From: CAZCVI01 sp964502145
Lineage (GTDB): Bacteria; Acidobacteriota; Aminicenantia; UBA2199
Length of the DNA: 64,000 nt
Reading direction: 5' to 3'
Assembly: GCA_964502145.1 (NCBI GenBank)
Contig: CAZCVI010000012.1
Coordinates: 1-64,000, forward strand
Each line of letters begins with the position of its first letter. The stretch's first letter is position 1. The notes below the pieces were generated by a model, which saw nothing but the letters and a program-made list of their open reading frames with translations, had not been told where the DNA came from and did no database searches. Shown piece by piece: positions 1-8,883 of the stretch. The position numbers were made by a program, and so were the translations under genes.

Positions 1-65
1 TGGCGAAAATCAATCCAAATAAAGTTGCGCGATAGTTGGCGGTGAATTCAGGTCTGATAGGGCCG

Positions 66-94
66 TTGCTTTTTTATTGTGTTTATGATATAAA
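66..94 (+). promoter_or_regulatory. candidate sigma70 promoter
   Basis: TTGCTT (66-71), a 17-bp spacer, then TATAAA (89-94). It lies about 90 bases upstream of the first gene. The 13-mer cggtgaattcagg at 40-52, the flank motif of the palindromic repeat family, ends 13 bases before the -35 box. The rest of 1-187 shows no gene. Confidence 0.45.
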
Positions 95-187
95 TATAAC
101 AAGGGTGTTTTTATGTGGACGCGGAAAAGTCTGCTCTAAAAACTCCCTGCCGCTGGTAAGGCGAGTGTTGTTTTTAGGAGGTAGAAA

Positions 188-667
188 ATGTTAGAGCCAG
201 AAGAAAGAAGGATCAGCATTATTGAAAGTTTAAAAAAAAATATTGCGGAATTGCCGAAAAAGATAGACCTCTTGGAGTGGTATGTCAAAAAAGCCAAGGC
301 GCTCGATTTAGACCATGTTTATGAAAGGGCAGACCGGCAAACCATGGATTTATTCACCCGGCAGTTTGCATACTTCTATAACATCCTCACCAAAGATTTT
401 TATATCATCATCACTATTTTATCCGAGCTTAACGTGCATTGGATGAATCAGGAAGGGTATTATATTGAAGATATGGAAAAACTGGGACTCATTGACGATG
501 TTGAAACCTTTGAGAAAATAAAACGGACGAAAAAATCCATTGATGGTGAATTTCTAATATATGATGAGACTAAATTTTGGGAAGAATGCATAGCCTACTC
601 GGACGTGCTGATTAAATTGGCGGATAAAGCGGTACGTTATGCGAAGGAAAAATTTATAGACCAATAA
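188..667 (+). CDS. hypothetical helical protein, 159 aa
   Basis: I do not recognise this protein. It has no signal peptide or membrane segment and is rich in charged and aromatic residues, with predicted long helices and no cysteines in pairs. The start is well supported: AGGAGG lies 7 bases before the ATG. Size and composition faintly recall HepT-like or nucleotidyltransferase-substrate-binding helical bundles, but I do not see the RX4-6HXY motif that would support that, so no function is assigned. It stands 51 bases upstream of the large membrane protein gene and could be cotranscribed with it. Confidence 0.7.
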   Translation: MLEPEERRISIIESLKKNIAELPKKIDLLEWYVKKAKALDLDHVYERADRQTMDLFTRQFAYFYNILTKDFYIIITILSELNVHWMNQEGYYIEDMEKLGLIDDVETFEKIKRTKKSIDGEFLIYDETKFWEECIAYSDVLIKLADKAVRYAKEKFIDQ

Positions 668-718
668 AAATCACGCCACGATCAGAATACATCGCACTTC
701 CAAAAGAAGGAGGGGAGC

Positions 719-3700
719 ATGGAAATAAGGGATAAAATAAAAGCAGCGACACCGCGCATGATCAATGCATGGTTGCTTTTTGCAGCGGTCACCATTATTA
801 TCACGGCATTTGTGCTGTACTGGTTCGTTTATGTTAGAAACAACGAAAACCAACAAACAGACAACCGTTTCAGGGCACTGGCCCAGATTGGGCAGAATAT
901 TTACTATGGGGAAGAGACGTTAAAAGGTAATACCCAAAAGGAATTTCTCTCTCGTTTGGAAAGACCCGACGTGTTCGACCACCTGATTGTCCTAAAAGAG
1001 GAAGAAAGAAAAAACAACGATGGGAAACTAGAATCTAAACTCTCCGTCCTCTATCATACTATGCCTGAAGGTTTTGATATTGTTGACTTTGGCAACCTCA
1101 GGACCATCCCTCCCCCACTCAAACCAGGGGTCAGAGATACGATTACCATAGCAAATAAAAGCTACCGTCTGTTCATGCAACCGCTAAAACTGAAGGACGA
1201 TTCCAAGAGGTACATCTTCGGTATCATTGATGAAAAAAAATTCAACCGCCAGGTTCAAGGTTTGGAATCGGATATGGTAGTCTATTTGCTCAGCGGGTTT
1301 TTGATTGTCTTTTTCTGCATTCCGATTGTAAAGCTTTTTTTAATGAGTTCTTTCGATCAGCTTAAAATCAACGATGTAGTGCTCACTGCTCTGGCGGTGA
1401 TACTGTGTATTCTCTCACTGATTCTGCTTAATTTTGCCAGTTACCAGAATCATGACGATATCATCAGGATTGATAAAGAACTGGAAACTCTGGCCAAGGG
1501 GATCGAAACTAATTTTTCCCGCGAATTAAAAGACATGGTCAACACCCTGGACGCCTATGAGACTCATTTTTCCGATGAACCAGAACTCCATGAGGGTGAT
1601 ATTATTCACAATGTTCTGGGTCAATTTAAACTTGAACGTGTTTCTCCCCAGCAGGCGGCTTTGCTATCGCTTCCTATCAACGAATCTAAAATAAAAGAAA
1701 AACTGGACACATTAAATAAGAGAGAAACGGCCTATAATCTATACAAAAATATTTTCTGGATGAATGAAGATGACCAACAGGTTCTTCAGTTTTCCACCCG
1801 GAATTACATCAAGGGCCAGGTTAACCCGAGTTACATGATTCGTTTTACTGGGGCGGGGAACTGGTCCTTGGCAGAAGATTCCACTACCCATTTTTACGTG
1901 GAATCCATCCCCTCAATTACTTCTGATGAAAAATTGGTAGCCATTTCGAAAAGCAGTAAAATGAGATATATAAACAAAGAAGGCCAACCCCAAGAGGCAG
2001 TGGTGGCTGTCATGACCTCACCTGCGGCCACGGTAATCGACCCTATTATGCCCATTAGATACGGGTTTTGTATCATTGATAAAAACGGGCAGGTTTGGTT
2101 CCATTCGGATAAGGGAAGAAACCTGCAAGAGAATTTTTTCGCTGAAACGGACGAAGATACAAAACTCCGTGCTGCTATTGATCACAGACAGCCAGAGTAC
2201 TTCAACGTGAACTATCAAAGCAAAAGCCACCGCGCCCACATTGCCCCGCTGGTCAACTCCCCCTTATTCCTAATCACCTTCCACGATAAAACCTACACCC
2301 AAGCCATCGAATCCACCATTATCAGCGATACGGTGAAGGCCATTTTGGCCATGGTACTGTTCAGTATTCTCCTTTTTTTGGTCAGTGCCGGGGTGAATTA
2401 TCATCAATCGCAGTTAAAACACAGGTATGTCCCTTTCGACTGGTTACGCCCCCACACCGATGACTTGAGTGCAGCATGTTATGAACATCTGATTATTTCA
2501 AACAGTATCATTCTGCTTTTGCTGATTTTTTTTACGCTGTTCACCACGCCCATGGTCATGTTTTTTTTGTGCCTTTCTGCCAATCTGTTTGCTTTTATTT
2601 ATAACCAATACGTCATCTACCGCACGTCCGGTCAAGGGTTTGGTTTTAAAATCGGCAGGCACATTCTTGTGCTACTGGGTTTCCTGTTAGTGATTCACAT
2701 CATGCCTGTTTTAATCTCACAAACAGGGTTGCACATGCGCCTTTTATTGTTTCAGGGTGTGTTGGCCGTGGTATTGATAGTATGGTCCCGTGTGAAACCG
2801 AAGTTATCACAAGCCACCAGTGGACAGAACCCAGATATGCTGGAACAATCAGTTCATCCGCGCAGCGGACGGTATTATATCTGGTTCTTATCTTCCTGGT
2901 TAGTGCTCTCCGGTATTGTGCCGATGATTATATTCTTCAATGGGATATACAATTCGGAACGAATCTCTGCCTACCATTTAACCCAATCCCAATTGTTCCA
3001 ACAAAAAATGGCGCGGGACCTTCAAATCGATGACTTTTACGAGAAACAAATGGACCGCGAAAAAGATAATGCGCTCATCAAAGCGACACAAGACCTGAGA
3101 AAAGGGAGCGGTATCTATGCGGACATCCCTGAAAAAAAACCAGGAGAGGCAATCAAGACTCCCCAGAAAAATCCAGCGCCGAACCTTGTTTCGTTCCGCT
3201 CCCGCTTGAAAGGTACTCCTTTTATCGTGTTTATTATAGCGACTATAGGAATCTTATTTTTCGTTTATTTCATTTTTAAGTTTGTGGCGCGCCATCTTTT
3301 TGGATTGGACTCATTTACCCCATATACCCACTCACCGCAAGAACCTAAAAGCAAAGAAACGGAACCCGCGGTAATCAGGGAAATTCATCAATATATCCGG
3401 GCAGGTTCGCCCATGATCATCCAATGTCAAACCGGGGAACAACTGGACTATTTTTCCCATTTGCAAAAAGAGATTCTTTTACCCGGTTTGGGTACTGAAT
3501 CAACCAGTCACCCATTGGATAAATTCCGGTTGGAAGAATGTGATTTTCCTGCATTTCAAAGTGAAGATGTGGCCGTGTTAACCGGTGCCGCGCCCGCTTC
3601 GGAGTCGTGCCGGGTCCTGCGTATCCCAAATTTTGATTCATACATGGCGGATATCGACACCATTGAGAATCTTAAAAATAAACTGGTAGCCGTTAAAAAA

Positions 3701-4603
3701 CTGGTCAGTATCTTTTCGGACCCTCATTTTCTGGTCATCATGCCCATGGTTATCCCGATGGTGGAGCTTATCTATTCATACCAAGATGCCGGGGTGGCCC
3801 AAGCTGGAGAAATAAAAAAAGCAGATTCTGCCAAGAAAGAGATTCCCAAGGACATGCTGGAAAAACGGATTCTTCTTCAACACATCACGGATTTATTAAA
3901 AAAAATCAACCTCCATTGTGCCACGATTGTAGTCCCGCTAAAACTACCGGGGGAACATACACCGAATTATAAAAAGATTTATCCCATCAAACATCGTGCT
4001 ATCAAACAATTAATCCTGGATGAATTCAAACCCTCGGCATTTTTTGCGACTATTGAAGCGGATGTCTATGATTATTATATCCGACAAGTACGGAACCAGA
4101 ACTCTGGCCAATGGTCAAACGATGAACTGGAAACAAGTAAAGAGGAGATAATCTTAAAAATCCAGCAATTGTCACACCATTATTACTTGAAACTATGGAA
4201 ATCGTGTACCCGGAAAGAAAAGTTTGTCCTCTATGATATCTCCCAGGACCGCTTAATCAATTTTAAGAACCGGGAGACATTATCCCAGTTATTCAAAAAG
4301 GGACTGTTAAAAAACGAGGGCGTTCTTGAAGTGATGAACCGCAGTTTTCGGAATTTTATACTGACTGCGGTAGAAAAAACCGAGGCGCACCTGTTGCTGG
4401 GTGAGTTAAACATCCATAGCCAATGGAAATCCTATCAGGCACCGATATACCTGTTGATATTAGGTGCGGCTGTTTTCCTGGCCTTCCAGCAGAACCTGCT
4501 CACCGATCTTGATGCATTAATCACCGCTATAATAGGAGGCTTAGGCATACTGACCAAGTTCTCTGGCATTTTTAGTACCCTGCCCTTTGGTAAAAAAAGC
4601 TGA
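719..4603 (+). CDS. large multi-pass membrane protein with Cache-like sensor region, 1294 aa
   Basis: The start has a strong Shine-Dalgarno (aaggagggg). Visible layout: a membrane segment near residues 18-38; an extracytoplasmic region; two membrane segments around 185-240; a long extracytoplasmic region about 245-535 whose second half (FCIIDKNGQVWFHSDKG, about residues 450-466) reads like the distal lobe of a double-Cache sensor; five or more membrane segments between about 537 and 745; another at about 831-858; a soluble domain of about 370 residues; and a final hydrophobic hairpin at 1240-1285. No kinase, GGDEF or methyl-accepting domain is visible after the sensor region, so the output is unknown. 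The soluble C-terminal domain contains no Walker A motif I can see. It is probably a signal-sensing or stress-related membrane protein, function not assigned. Confidence 0.75.
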   Translation: MEIRDKIKAATPRMINAWLLFAAVTIIITAFVLYWFVYVRNNENQQTDNRFRALAQIGQNIYYGEETLKGNTQKEFLSRLERPDVFDHLIVLKEEERKNNDGKLESKLSVLYHTMPEGFDIVDFGNLRTIPPPLKPGVRDTITIANKSYRLFMQPLKLKDDSKRYIFGIIDEKKFNRQVQGLESDMVVYLLSGFLIVFFCIPIVKLFLMSSFDQLKINDVVLTALAVILCILSLILLNFASYQNHDDIIRIDKELETLAKGIETNFSRELKDMVNTLDAYETHFSDEPELHEGDIIHNVLGQFKLERVSPQQAALLSLPINESKIKEKLDTLNKRETAYNLYKNIFWMNEDDQQVLQFSTRNYIKGQVNPSYMIRFTGAGNWSLAEDSTTHFYVESIPSITSDEKLVAISKSSKMRYINKEGQPQEAVVAVMTSPAATVIDPIMPIRYGFCIIDKNGQVWFHSDKGRNLQENFFAETDEDTKLRAAIDHRQPEYFNVNYQSKSHRAHIAPLVNSPLFLITFHDKTYTQAIESTIISDTVKAILAMVLFSILLFLVSAGVNYHQSQLKHRYVPFDWLRPHTDDLSAACYEHLIISNSIILLLLIFFTLFTTPMVMFFLCLSANLFAFIYNQYVIYRTSGQGFGFKIGRHILVLLGFLLVIHIMPVLISQTGLHMRLLLFQGVLAVVLIVWSRVKPKLSQATSGQNPDMLEQSVHPRSGRYYIWFLSSWLVLSGIVPMIIFFNGIYNSERISAYHLTQSQLFQQKMARDLQIDDFYEKQMDREKDNALIKATQDLRKGSGIYADIPEKKPGEAIKTPQKNPAPNLVSFRSRLKGTPFIVFIIATIGILFFVYFIFKFVARHLFGLDSFTPYTHSPQEPKSKETEPAVIREIHQYIRAGSPMIIQCQTGEQLDYFSHLQKEILLPGLGTESTSHPLDKFRLEECDFPAFQSEDVAVLTGAAPASESCRVLRIPNFDSYMADIDTIENLKNKLVAVKKLVSIFSDPHFLVIMPMVIPMVELIYSYQDAGVAQAGEIKKADSAKKEIPKDMLEKRILLQHITDLLKKINLHCATIVVPLKLPGEHTPNYKKIYPIKHRAIKQLILDEFKPSAFFATIEADVYDYYIRQVRNQNSGQWSNDELETSKEEIILKIQQLSHHYYLKLWKSCTRKEKFVLYDISQDRLINFKNRETLSQLFKKGLLKNEGVLEVMNRSFRNFILTAVEKTEAHLLLGELNIHSQWKSYQAPIYLLILGAAVFLAFQQNLLTDLDALITAIIGGLGILTKFSGIFSTLPFGKKS

Positions 4604-4619
4604 TATTCTGTCAGATTCG

Positions 4620-4739
4620 TGAAAAAACATGGACGATATGGACAGAGTGGACGATATGGACGATGTGGAGCAAAAATAAAAAGCATTTTTTTGTCCATAT
4701 CGTCCACCACGATTTCAGAAATTTGGCGGTGAATCCAGG
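4620..4739. repeat. 9-bp-periodic palindromic intergenic repeat (TGGACnnn type)
   Basis: The left arm (about 4629-4669) is an array of tggac units spaced 9 bases apart, the loop is A/T-rich, and the right arm (4692-4709) is the complementary gtcca array. The outer flank ends in ttggcggtgaatccagg (4723-4739). The transcript would fold into a long hairpin. The element lies between the membrane protein gene and the ligase-like gene. Confidence 0.85.
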
Positions 4740-4751
4740 CTACTTTTGTTA

Positions 4752-4780
4752 TTGTGTTCAGGTGCGAAATACTCTATAAT
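4752..4780 (+). promoter_or_regulatory. candidate sigma70 promoter of the ligase-like gene
   Basis: TTGTGT (4752-4757), a 17-bp spacer and a perfect TATAAT (4775-4780). It begins 12 bases after the repeat flank motif and 36 bases separate the -10 box from the ATG at 4816. Confidence 0.6.
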
Positions 4781-4815
4781 GACATTTACCTTTTTTTTAC
4801 CAGGAGACATTCGGC

Positions 4816-6429
4816 ATGACCTGTCACACGATCAGAGATTTACTCCTCATGGCGGCCAACCTTAGGCCACACCAGGAGATACTACGAATAAAAGAAGATG
4901 ACCTCTATCAAAAGTTAACCTGCAAGGAACTGGCGGAATCGGTTCGCGAATTGGGCAATGGTTTGTTGCGATTGGGCGTGAAAAAAGGCGCTAAAATCGG
5001 TATCATGGCGGAAAACCGCCAGGAATGGCCGATTGTTTATCTGGCAGTCACGTCTATTGGAGCGATCATCACGCCAATCAGCATCCTATGGGAAAAACCA
5101 GAACTGGAAAAACTGGCCAATACTGGCCACTTGTCCTTCATCTTTACTTCCCGGATATACCTGGATAAAATAACGGCTATCCAACCACTGGTGCCGTCAC
5201 TCCAACAGGTGATTTGTTTTGACACACTCCCCACCGATGCGGCACAGATTCCTTTTTCCCAGATTACGGAATCTGGCCAAAAGAGCATGAGGGAAGGAAA
5301 CGACCTGTTTGCCACGCTACAGGTCAACAGTGAAGATATTGCCGAGATTCTTTTTGTGAATTGTACCCTGGGCGTGCAACTTTCCCATCGGGCAATGCTG
5401 GCCAATGTGGAGGGAATTTATAACGCGTTAGATATAAATGGGGCGATAGGAAAAAAATCACTGTTACTGCTCCCTTATAGCCATTTGTATCCCACTGTTT
5501 TTGGGATATTGCTGCCCTTGCTGGCGCCATGGACCACGATCACGGCAGCAACAGCCAGAATGGACCATATCTTGCGCATTATCAAAGAAACAGAACCGCA
5601 TTATATCTTTTTGGTGCCCCTGTTGCTGGATCGATTTTATACGCGCCTGTCAGGGCGCTTAAAAAAAGGGGAAAAGACATTGGCTACACTCGGTTTTGAA
5701 CACGTGGAATGGGTGTTCACAGCAGGTGCGAAATGCCCCAAAGACTTAATTGTCAAGGTGAATGAGCTGGGATTACGGGTGTTAGAAGGATATGGGGTCA
5801 GTGAAATGGCACCATTTATCACGATGAATACCCCGGCAAAATTTCGCCCCGGTTCGGTGGGGAAGCCTCTGCCCAATGTGGAATTAATGATTCAATACCC
5901 GGACGGAGCCGGAAACGGTGAAGTGACAGCCCAAGGCCCGAATATGATGACTGGGTATTACAATCTGGCAGAAGCGAACGAGGCACAAAAGGCACTGGGG
6001 AGAACAGTTATAGATGAAAAAGGATGGCTTCATACAGGTGATATTGGTCGAATAGATGAAGATGGGTTCCTTCATATTACCGGTCGATCACGAAATATTC
6101 TGGTCAGCAAAGGGGGCACGAATATTTATCCGGTAGAAATTGAAGCGGCATTATTAAAAAGCCCTTATATTGCCGGGGTCATGGTGGTGGCACGATGGGA
6201 TGAAATCAATGGGGAATATCCCTATGCCTATATTCAAGCGGAAAGAAAAACAACGGCAACGTTATCTGACGAAGAACTCCATTTTCATATTCAAGAGACA
6301 TTGAAGGGATTAACGGGTCAATTGGCAGCGTATAAAATCCCCCGTGATTTTAAAATGGTCAGCGACATCTCTGTATACAGAAGGGAAAAAGAACAAAAGG
6401 TCATGTTTACGGACCTGTATCAGGATTAG
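4816..6429 (+). CDS. AMP-dependent acyl-CoA synthetase/ligase family protein with degenerate ATP-binding loop
   Basis: This 537-residue protein has the overall ANL-superfamily fold: N-terminal AMP-binding domain, then A5 core YGVSEMAP (about residue 329), A7-A8 core LHTGDIGRIDEDGFLHITGR (about 399-418) and a C-terminal subdomain with SKGGTNIYPVEIE. ANL enzymes adenylate a carboxylate and load it on CoA or a carrier protein. Two catalytic elements are damaged. The P-loop, usually YTSGTTGxPKG, here reads FVNCTLGVQLSH (about 178-189), apparently missing about four residues including the Pro-Lys-Gly. The A10 region, usually PKTxxGKxxR, reads SVYRREKEQKVM, with the catalytic Lys position uncertain. 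The enzyme may be inactive, or have acquired a non-adenylating role. It has its own promoter and is followed by an unrelated lipoprotein gene. Confidence 0.85.
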   Translation: MTCHTIRDLLLMAANLRPHQEILRIKEDDLYQKLTCKELAESVRELGNGLLRLGVKKGAKIGIMAENRQEWPIVYLAVTSIGAIITPISILWEKPELEKLANTGHLSFIFTSRIYLDKITAIQPLVPSLQQVICFDTLPTDAAQIPFSQITESGQKSMREGNDLFATLQVNSEDIAEILFVNCTLGVQLSHRAMLANVEGIYNALDINGAIGKKSLLLLPYSHLYPTVFGILLPLLAPWTTITAATARMDHILRIIKETEPHYIFLVPLLLDRFYTRLSGRLKKGEKTLATLGFEHVEWVFTAGAKCPKDLIVKVNELGLRVLEGYGVSEMAPFITMNTPAKFRPGSVGKPLPNVELMIQYPDGAGNGEVTAQGPNMMTGYYNLAEANEAQKALGRTVIDEKGWLHTGDIGRIDEDGFLHITGRSRNILVSKGGTNIYPVEIEAALLKSPYIAGVMVVARWDEINGEYPYAYIQAERKTTATLSDEELHFHIQETLKGLTGQLAAYKIPRDFKMVSDISVYRREKEQKVMFTDLYQD

Positions 6430-6504
6430 TACGAAAGAAACGTAGCGCGTAATGTCTATAGTACTTATTTTTTTTTAATAGACGACTATTTTTCAAAAAA
6501 ACAA

Positions 6505-6533
6505 TGGACATTTTTTTTAAAATTGAGTATACT
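6505..6533 (+). promoter_or_regulatory. candidate sigma70 promoter of the META lipoprotein gene
   Basis: TGGACA (6505-6510), a 17-bp spacer and TATACT (6528-6533), 52 bases before the chosen ATG at 6586. Confidence 0.65.
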
Positions 6534-6585
6534 GCCTCTATGTACAACTACGATAACGACGTAGACTATGAATAGGAGGTTTGAA

Positions 6586-7032
6586 ATGAAGAACACGATT
6601 TTTTCGGTACTTTTATGGATGGTGCTGGTCGGTTTATTAATCTTTCCAGCGTGCAAAGAGAGTGATAATGTTAACGTCAACCTATTGTTGGGGACCACAT
6701 GGCGTCTGCAAAGTATTCAATTGATCGAGTCCAATGTGATCCAGGTGACGGACACCTACACGTTGCTATTTAAAGATGATAACACCGTGTCAATGACAAT
6801 TGATTGCAACACCTGTTTTGGGACATATGCATCTTCCCCTGGTGGTTCCCTCGGTTTTAGCAGTCCAACCTGTACAGAGGTGTTTTGCGGTGTGGATTCG
6901 GTTGAGAATACTTTCCGTGCTGCATTGAGTTATGCCTATGGTTACGAATTTATCGGCAATACCATGCGTGTTGCCTTTACCAATTCCGCTACCAATGCAG
7001 CGGCCTACCTCACTTTTTTAAAGGAGAAATAA
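6586..7032 (+). CDS. META-domain (HslJ-like) lipoprotein
   Basis: The start at 6586 is preferred over the in-frame ATG at 6568 because AGGAGG lies six bases before it. The 148-residue product begins with a hydrophobic signal ending in a lipobox-like FPAC, so it is probably lipidated and held at the outer membrane or facing the periplasm. The mature part carries a META/DUF306-like pattern: TTWRLQSI, a beta-strand pattern with LLFKDDNTVSMTIDCNTC, and a C-terminal strand ending LTFLKEK. META proteins such as HslJ are linked to envelope stress and antibiotic tolerance, but the mechanism is unclear. Four extra cysteines (CNTC, and PTC with VFC) could make disulfides. The SDR gene follows after four bases, so the two are cotranscribed. 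Confidence 0.75.
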   Translation: MKNTIFSVLLWMVLVGLLIFPACKESDNVNVNLLLGTTWRLQSIQLIESNVIQVTDTYTLLFKDDNTVSMTIDCNTCFGTYASSPGGSLGFSSPTCTEVFCGVDSVENTFRAALSYAYGYEFIGNTMRVAFTNSATNAAAYLTFLKEK

Positions 7033-7036
7033 GCAA

Positions 7037-7861
7037 ATGGCAAGTCAAACAGTAAATCAGACTACAAATAAACCAGACAGTATTAAAAACAGAGCGTTGA
7101 TTACCGGCGCGTCGGGTGGTATTGGCCTGGAATTGGCAAAGATTCATGCGGCTGGCGGTGGGGATTTGGTTTTGGTGGCCCGACGGTTGGATGTGTTGGA
7201 AGGGATTAAAAATGATCTGGAAAAACAATATGGAATTCAGGTGATTGTATTGGCCAAAGACTTGACACAAGATGCTGCGCCACAGGAGATTTACGATGAA
7301 CTGAACGCCAAGGGCATAAAAATCGATTATTTAATTAATAACGCCGGGTTTGGTGACCAGGGTTTATTTTACCAGCAGGATGTCAGGAAGAATGAGGATA
7401 TGATCGCCGTGAATGTGAGGGCATTAATGGTATTAACCCGTTTGTTTCTGCCCGAATGCGTGGCGCGGGGTAGTGGGCGGATATTAAATGTCGCCTCAAC
7501 CGCTGGTTTTTTACCCGGACCTTTGTCCAGTGTTTATTATGCAACAAAAGCGTTTGTGGTTTCCTTTACTGAAGCCTTGTCCAATGAGTTTGCCGGAACG
7601 GGGGTCACTATTACAGCGTTATGTCCTGGACCTGTGGCCACTGGTTTTGCAGCCACGGCAAATTTTGATGGTAGCAAATTGTTTGCAACGGGTGTTGCGT
7701 CTGCCTATACGGTCGCTCTTTGTGGGTATCGGGGCATGATGAAAGGGAAAACGTTGGTGTTTAATGATTGGAAGTTAAAATTCTTGCTCAAATGGATTGT
7801 GCCTTTTTTACCCCGGAAATTGGTATTGAAGATATCCCGTTCCCTGACGGAGAAGGGGTGA
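7037..7861 (+). CDS. short-chain dehydrogenase/reductase (SDR), classical type
   Basis: An NAD(P)-dependent oxidoreductase of 274 residues with all classical SDR signatures: TGASGGIGLELA (about residues 22-33) for the dinucleotide, NNAGFGD (about 105-111), the catalytic Ser in NVASTAG and the YYATK Tyr-Lys pair (about 172-176), and PGPVATGF after it. Arg-Arg after the second strand (VARRLD) suggests NADP(H). It belongs to the broad DltE/YqjQ-like group, whose substrates cannot be read from sequence. Shine-Dalgarno aaggag lies within the end of the lipoprotein gene. The C-terminus carries a hydrophobic basic stretch (FLLKWIVPFLPRKLV) that may associate with membrane. Confidence 0.9.
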   Translation: MASQTVNQTTNKPDSIKNRALITGASGGIGLELAKIHAAGGGDLVLVARRLDVLEGIKNDLEKQYGIQVIVLAKDLTQDAAPQEIYDELNAKGIKIDYLINNAGFGDQGLFYQQDVRKNEDMIAVNVRALMVLTRLFLPECVARGSGRILNVASTAGFLPGPLSSVYYATKAFVVSFTEALSNEFAGTGVTITALCPGPVATGFAATANFDGSKLFATGVASAYTVALCGYRGMMKGKTLVFNDWKLKFLLKWIVPFLPRKLVLKISRSLTEKG

Positions 7862-7944
7862 AGCAAGACCCATTGTAGACGCTGCATCCCGCCGCATTAA
7901 TCCGTTAAATCCGCTCCATGAATGAGGCGGTCTATAAAAAAGAG

Positions 7945-7972
7945 TGGACATGTACGCATTTTGTGGTATAAT
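7945..7972 (+). promoter_or_regulatory. candidate sigma70 promoter of thioesterase gene
   Basis: TGGACA (7945-7950), a 16-bp spacer and TATAAT (7967-7972), 88 bases before the ATG at 8061. Confidence 0.55.
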
Positions 7973-8060
7973 ATAACTTTAATAATCGCGTTGAAGATCG
8001 TACAATTCATAGTTATCCAATCCATTCAATGCTTCAGGACGCAATTATTGCGAGTTCACG

Positions 8061-8801
8061 ATGAGGAAAATCAGATTATTTTGCTTCCCATATGCCGGAG
8101 GGTCGGCATCAGTATACAGTCACTGGGAAAATTTTCTTTCCAGTGTGATCCGTTTGCAACCGGTAGAGTTAGCCGGGCGTGGGCGACGGATTCATGAGCC
8201 TTTTTATGCATCTATGGCAGACGCTACCGAGGATGTGCTTCGTCAGATAAAAAATCAGTTGTTTGATCTACCTTTTGCTTTTTATGGTCACAGCATGGGC
8301 GGCGCGATTGCCTATCAGGTGGCTTTAAAGCTTCGCGAAATAAAATACCCACAACCGTTACATATCTTTTTTTCCGGCAGAGGCGCACCCCATATTCGCC
8401 GCAAAGATAAACCGCCTTACCATACGTTACCTGAAAATGAATTCAGGGAAAAAATTATGGACCTGGGTGGTACTCCTGAAGAATTGTTTTTACACCCGGA
8501 ATTACTGGAAATTCTTTTACCTCTATTGCGGGCAGACTTTCGTATTTCATGGCTTTTTACCCACGAGTTCGTCCAATTAGACCCGCTGGATTGTGATATT
8601 AGTGTCCTAACCGGGAAAGAAGAAGACTTAAAAACGGAACAAATTGACGAATGGTGCCTGCATACTAACGGCAAATGCAATATCAACTACTTTGAAGGGG
8701 GACATTTTTTTATCAATAACCCGACAGAGAAGAAAAAGGTTCTGACAATGATCAACGATACGCTATCGTCCTACGTCCAGTTGGCAACGAACACGTATTA
8801 A
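8061..8801 (+). CDS. type II thioesterase (GrsT/RifR family alpha/beta hydrolase)
   Basis: This 246-residue alpha/beta hydrolase has the type II thioesterase pattern: CFPYAGGSASVY near the N-terminus (oxyanion region), nucleophile elbow GHSMGG (about residues 77-82), the ELAGRGRR loop, an Asp after the late strand (DISVLTGKEED) and catalytic His in GGHFFI (about 214-219). Such enzymes remove aberrant acyl groups from carrier proteins of nonribosomal peptide or polyketide synthases. No synthetase lies in the window, so it must act on enzymes encoded elsewhere. The MFS exporter gene follows 82 bases downstream and may export a peptide or siderophore product, which is inference. A second, divergent thioesterase is at 24726-25457. 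The Shine-Dalgarno is weak. Confidence 0.9.
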   Translation: MRKIRLFCFPYAGGSASVYSHWENFLSSVIRLQPVELAGRGRRIHEPFYASMADATEDVLRQIKNQLFDLPFAFYGHSMGGAIAYQVALKLREIKYPQPLHIFFSGRGAPHIRRKDKPPYHTLPENEFREKIMDLGGTPEELFLHPELLEILLPLLRADFRISWLFTHEFVQLDPLDCDISVLTGKEEDLKTEQIDEWCLHTNGKCNINYFEGGHFFINNPTEKKKVLTMINDTLSSYVQLATNTY

Positions 8802-8883
8802 TGTGCTACAGGCCACGTGCCTGGAAAAATACAGGGTGTTTGGATATACGATAGATATACTAATATAGAAGGTACCCCCCACC

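Noticed and set aside
7922..8197. 91-residue frame ahead of and overlapping the thioesterase
   Set aside because: Out of frame with an intact thioesterase, contains its promoter, no Shine-Dalgarno.
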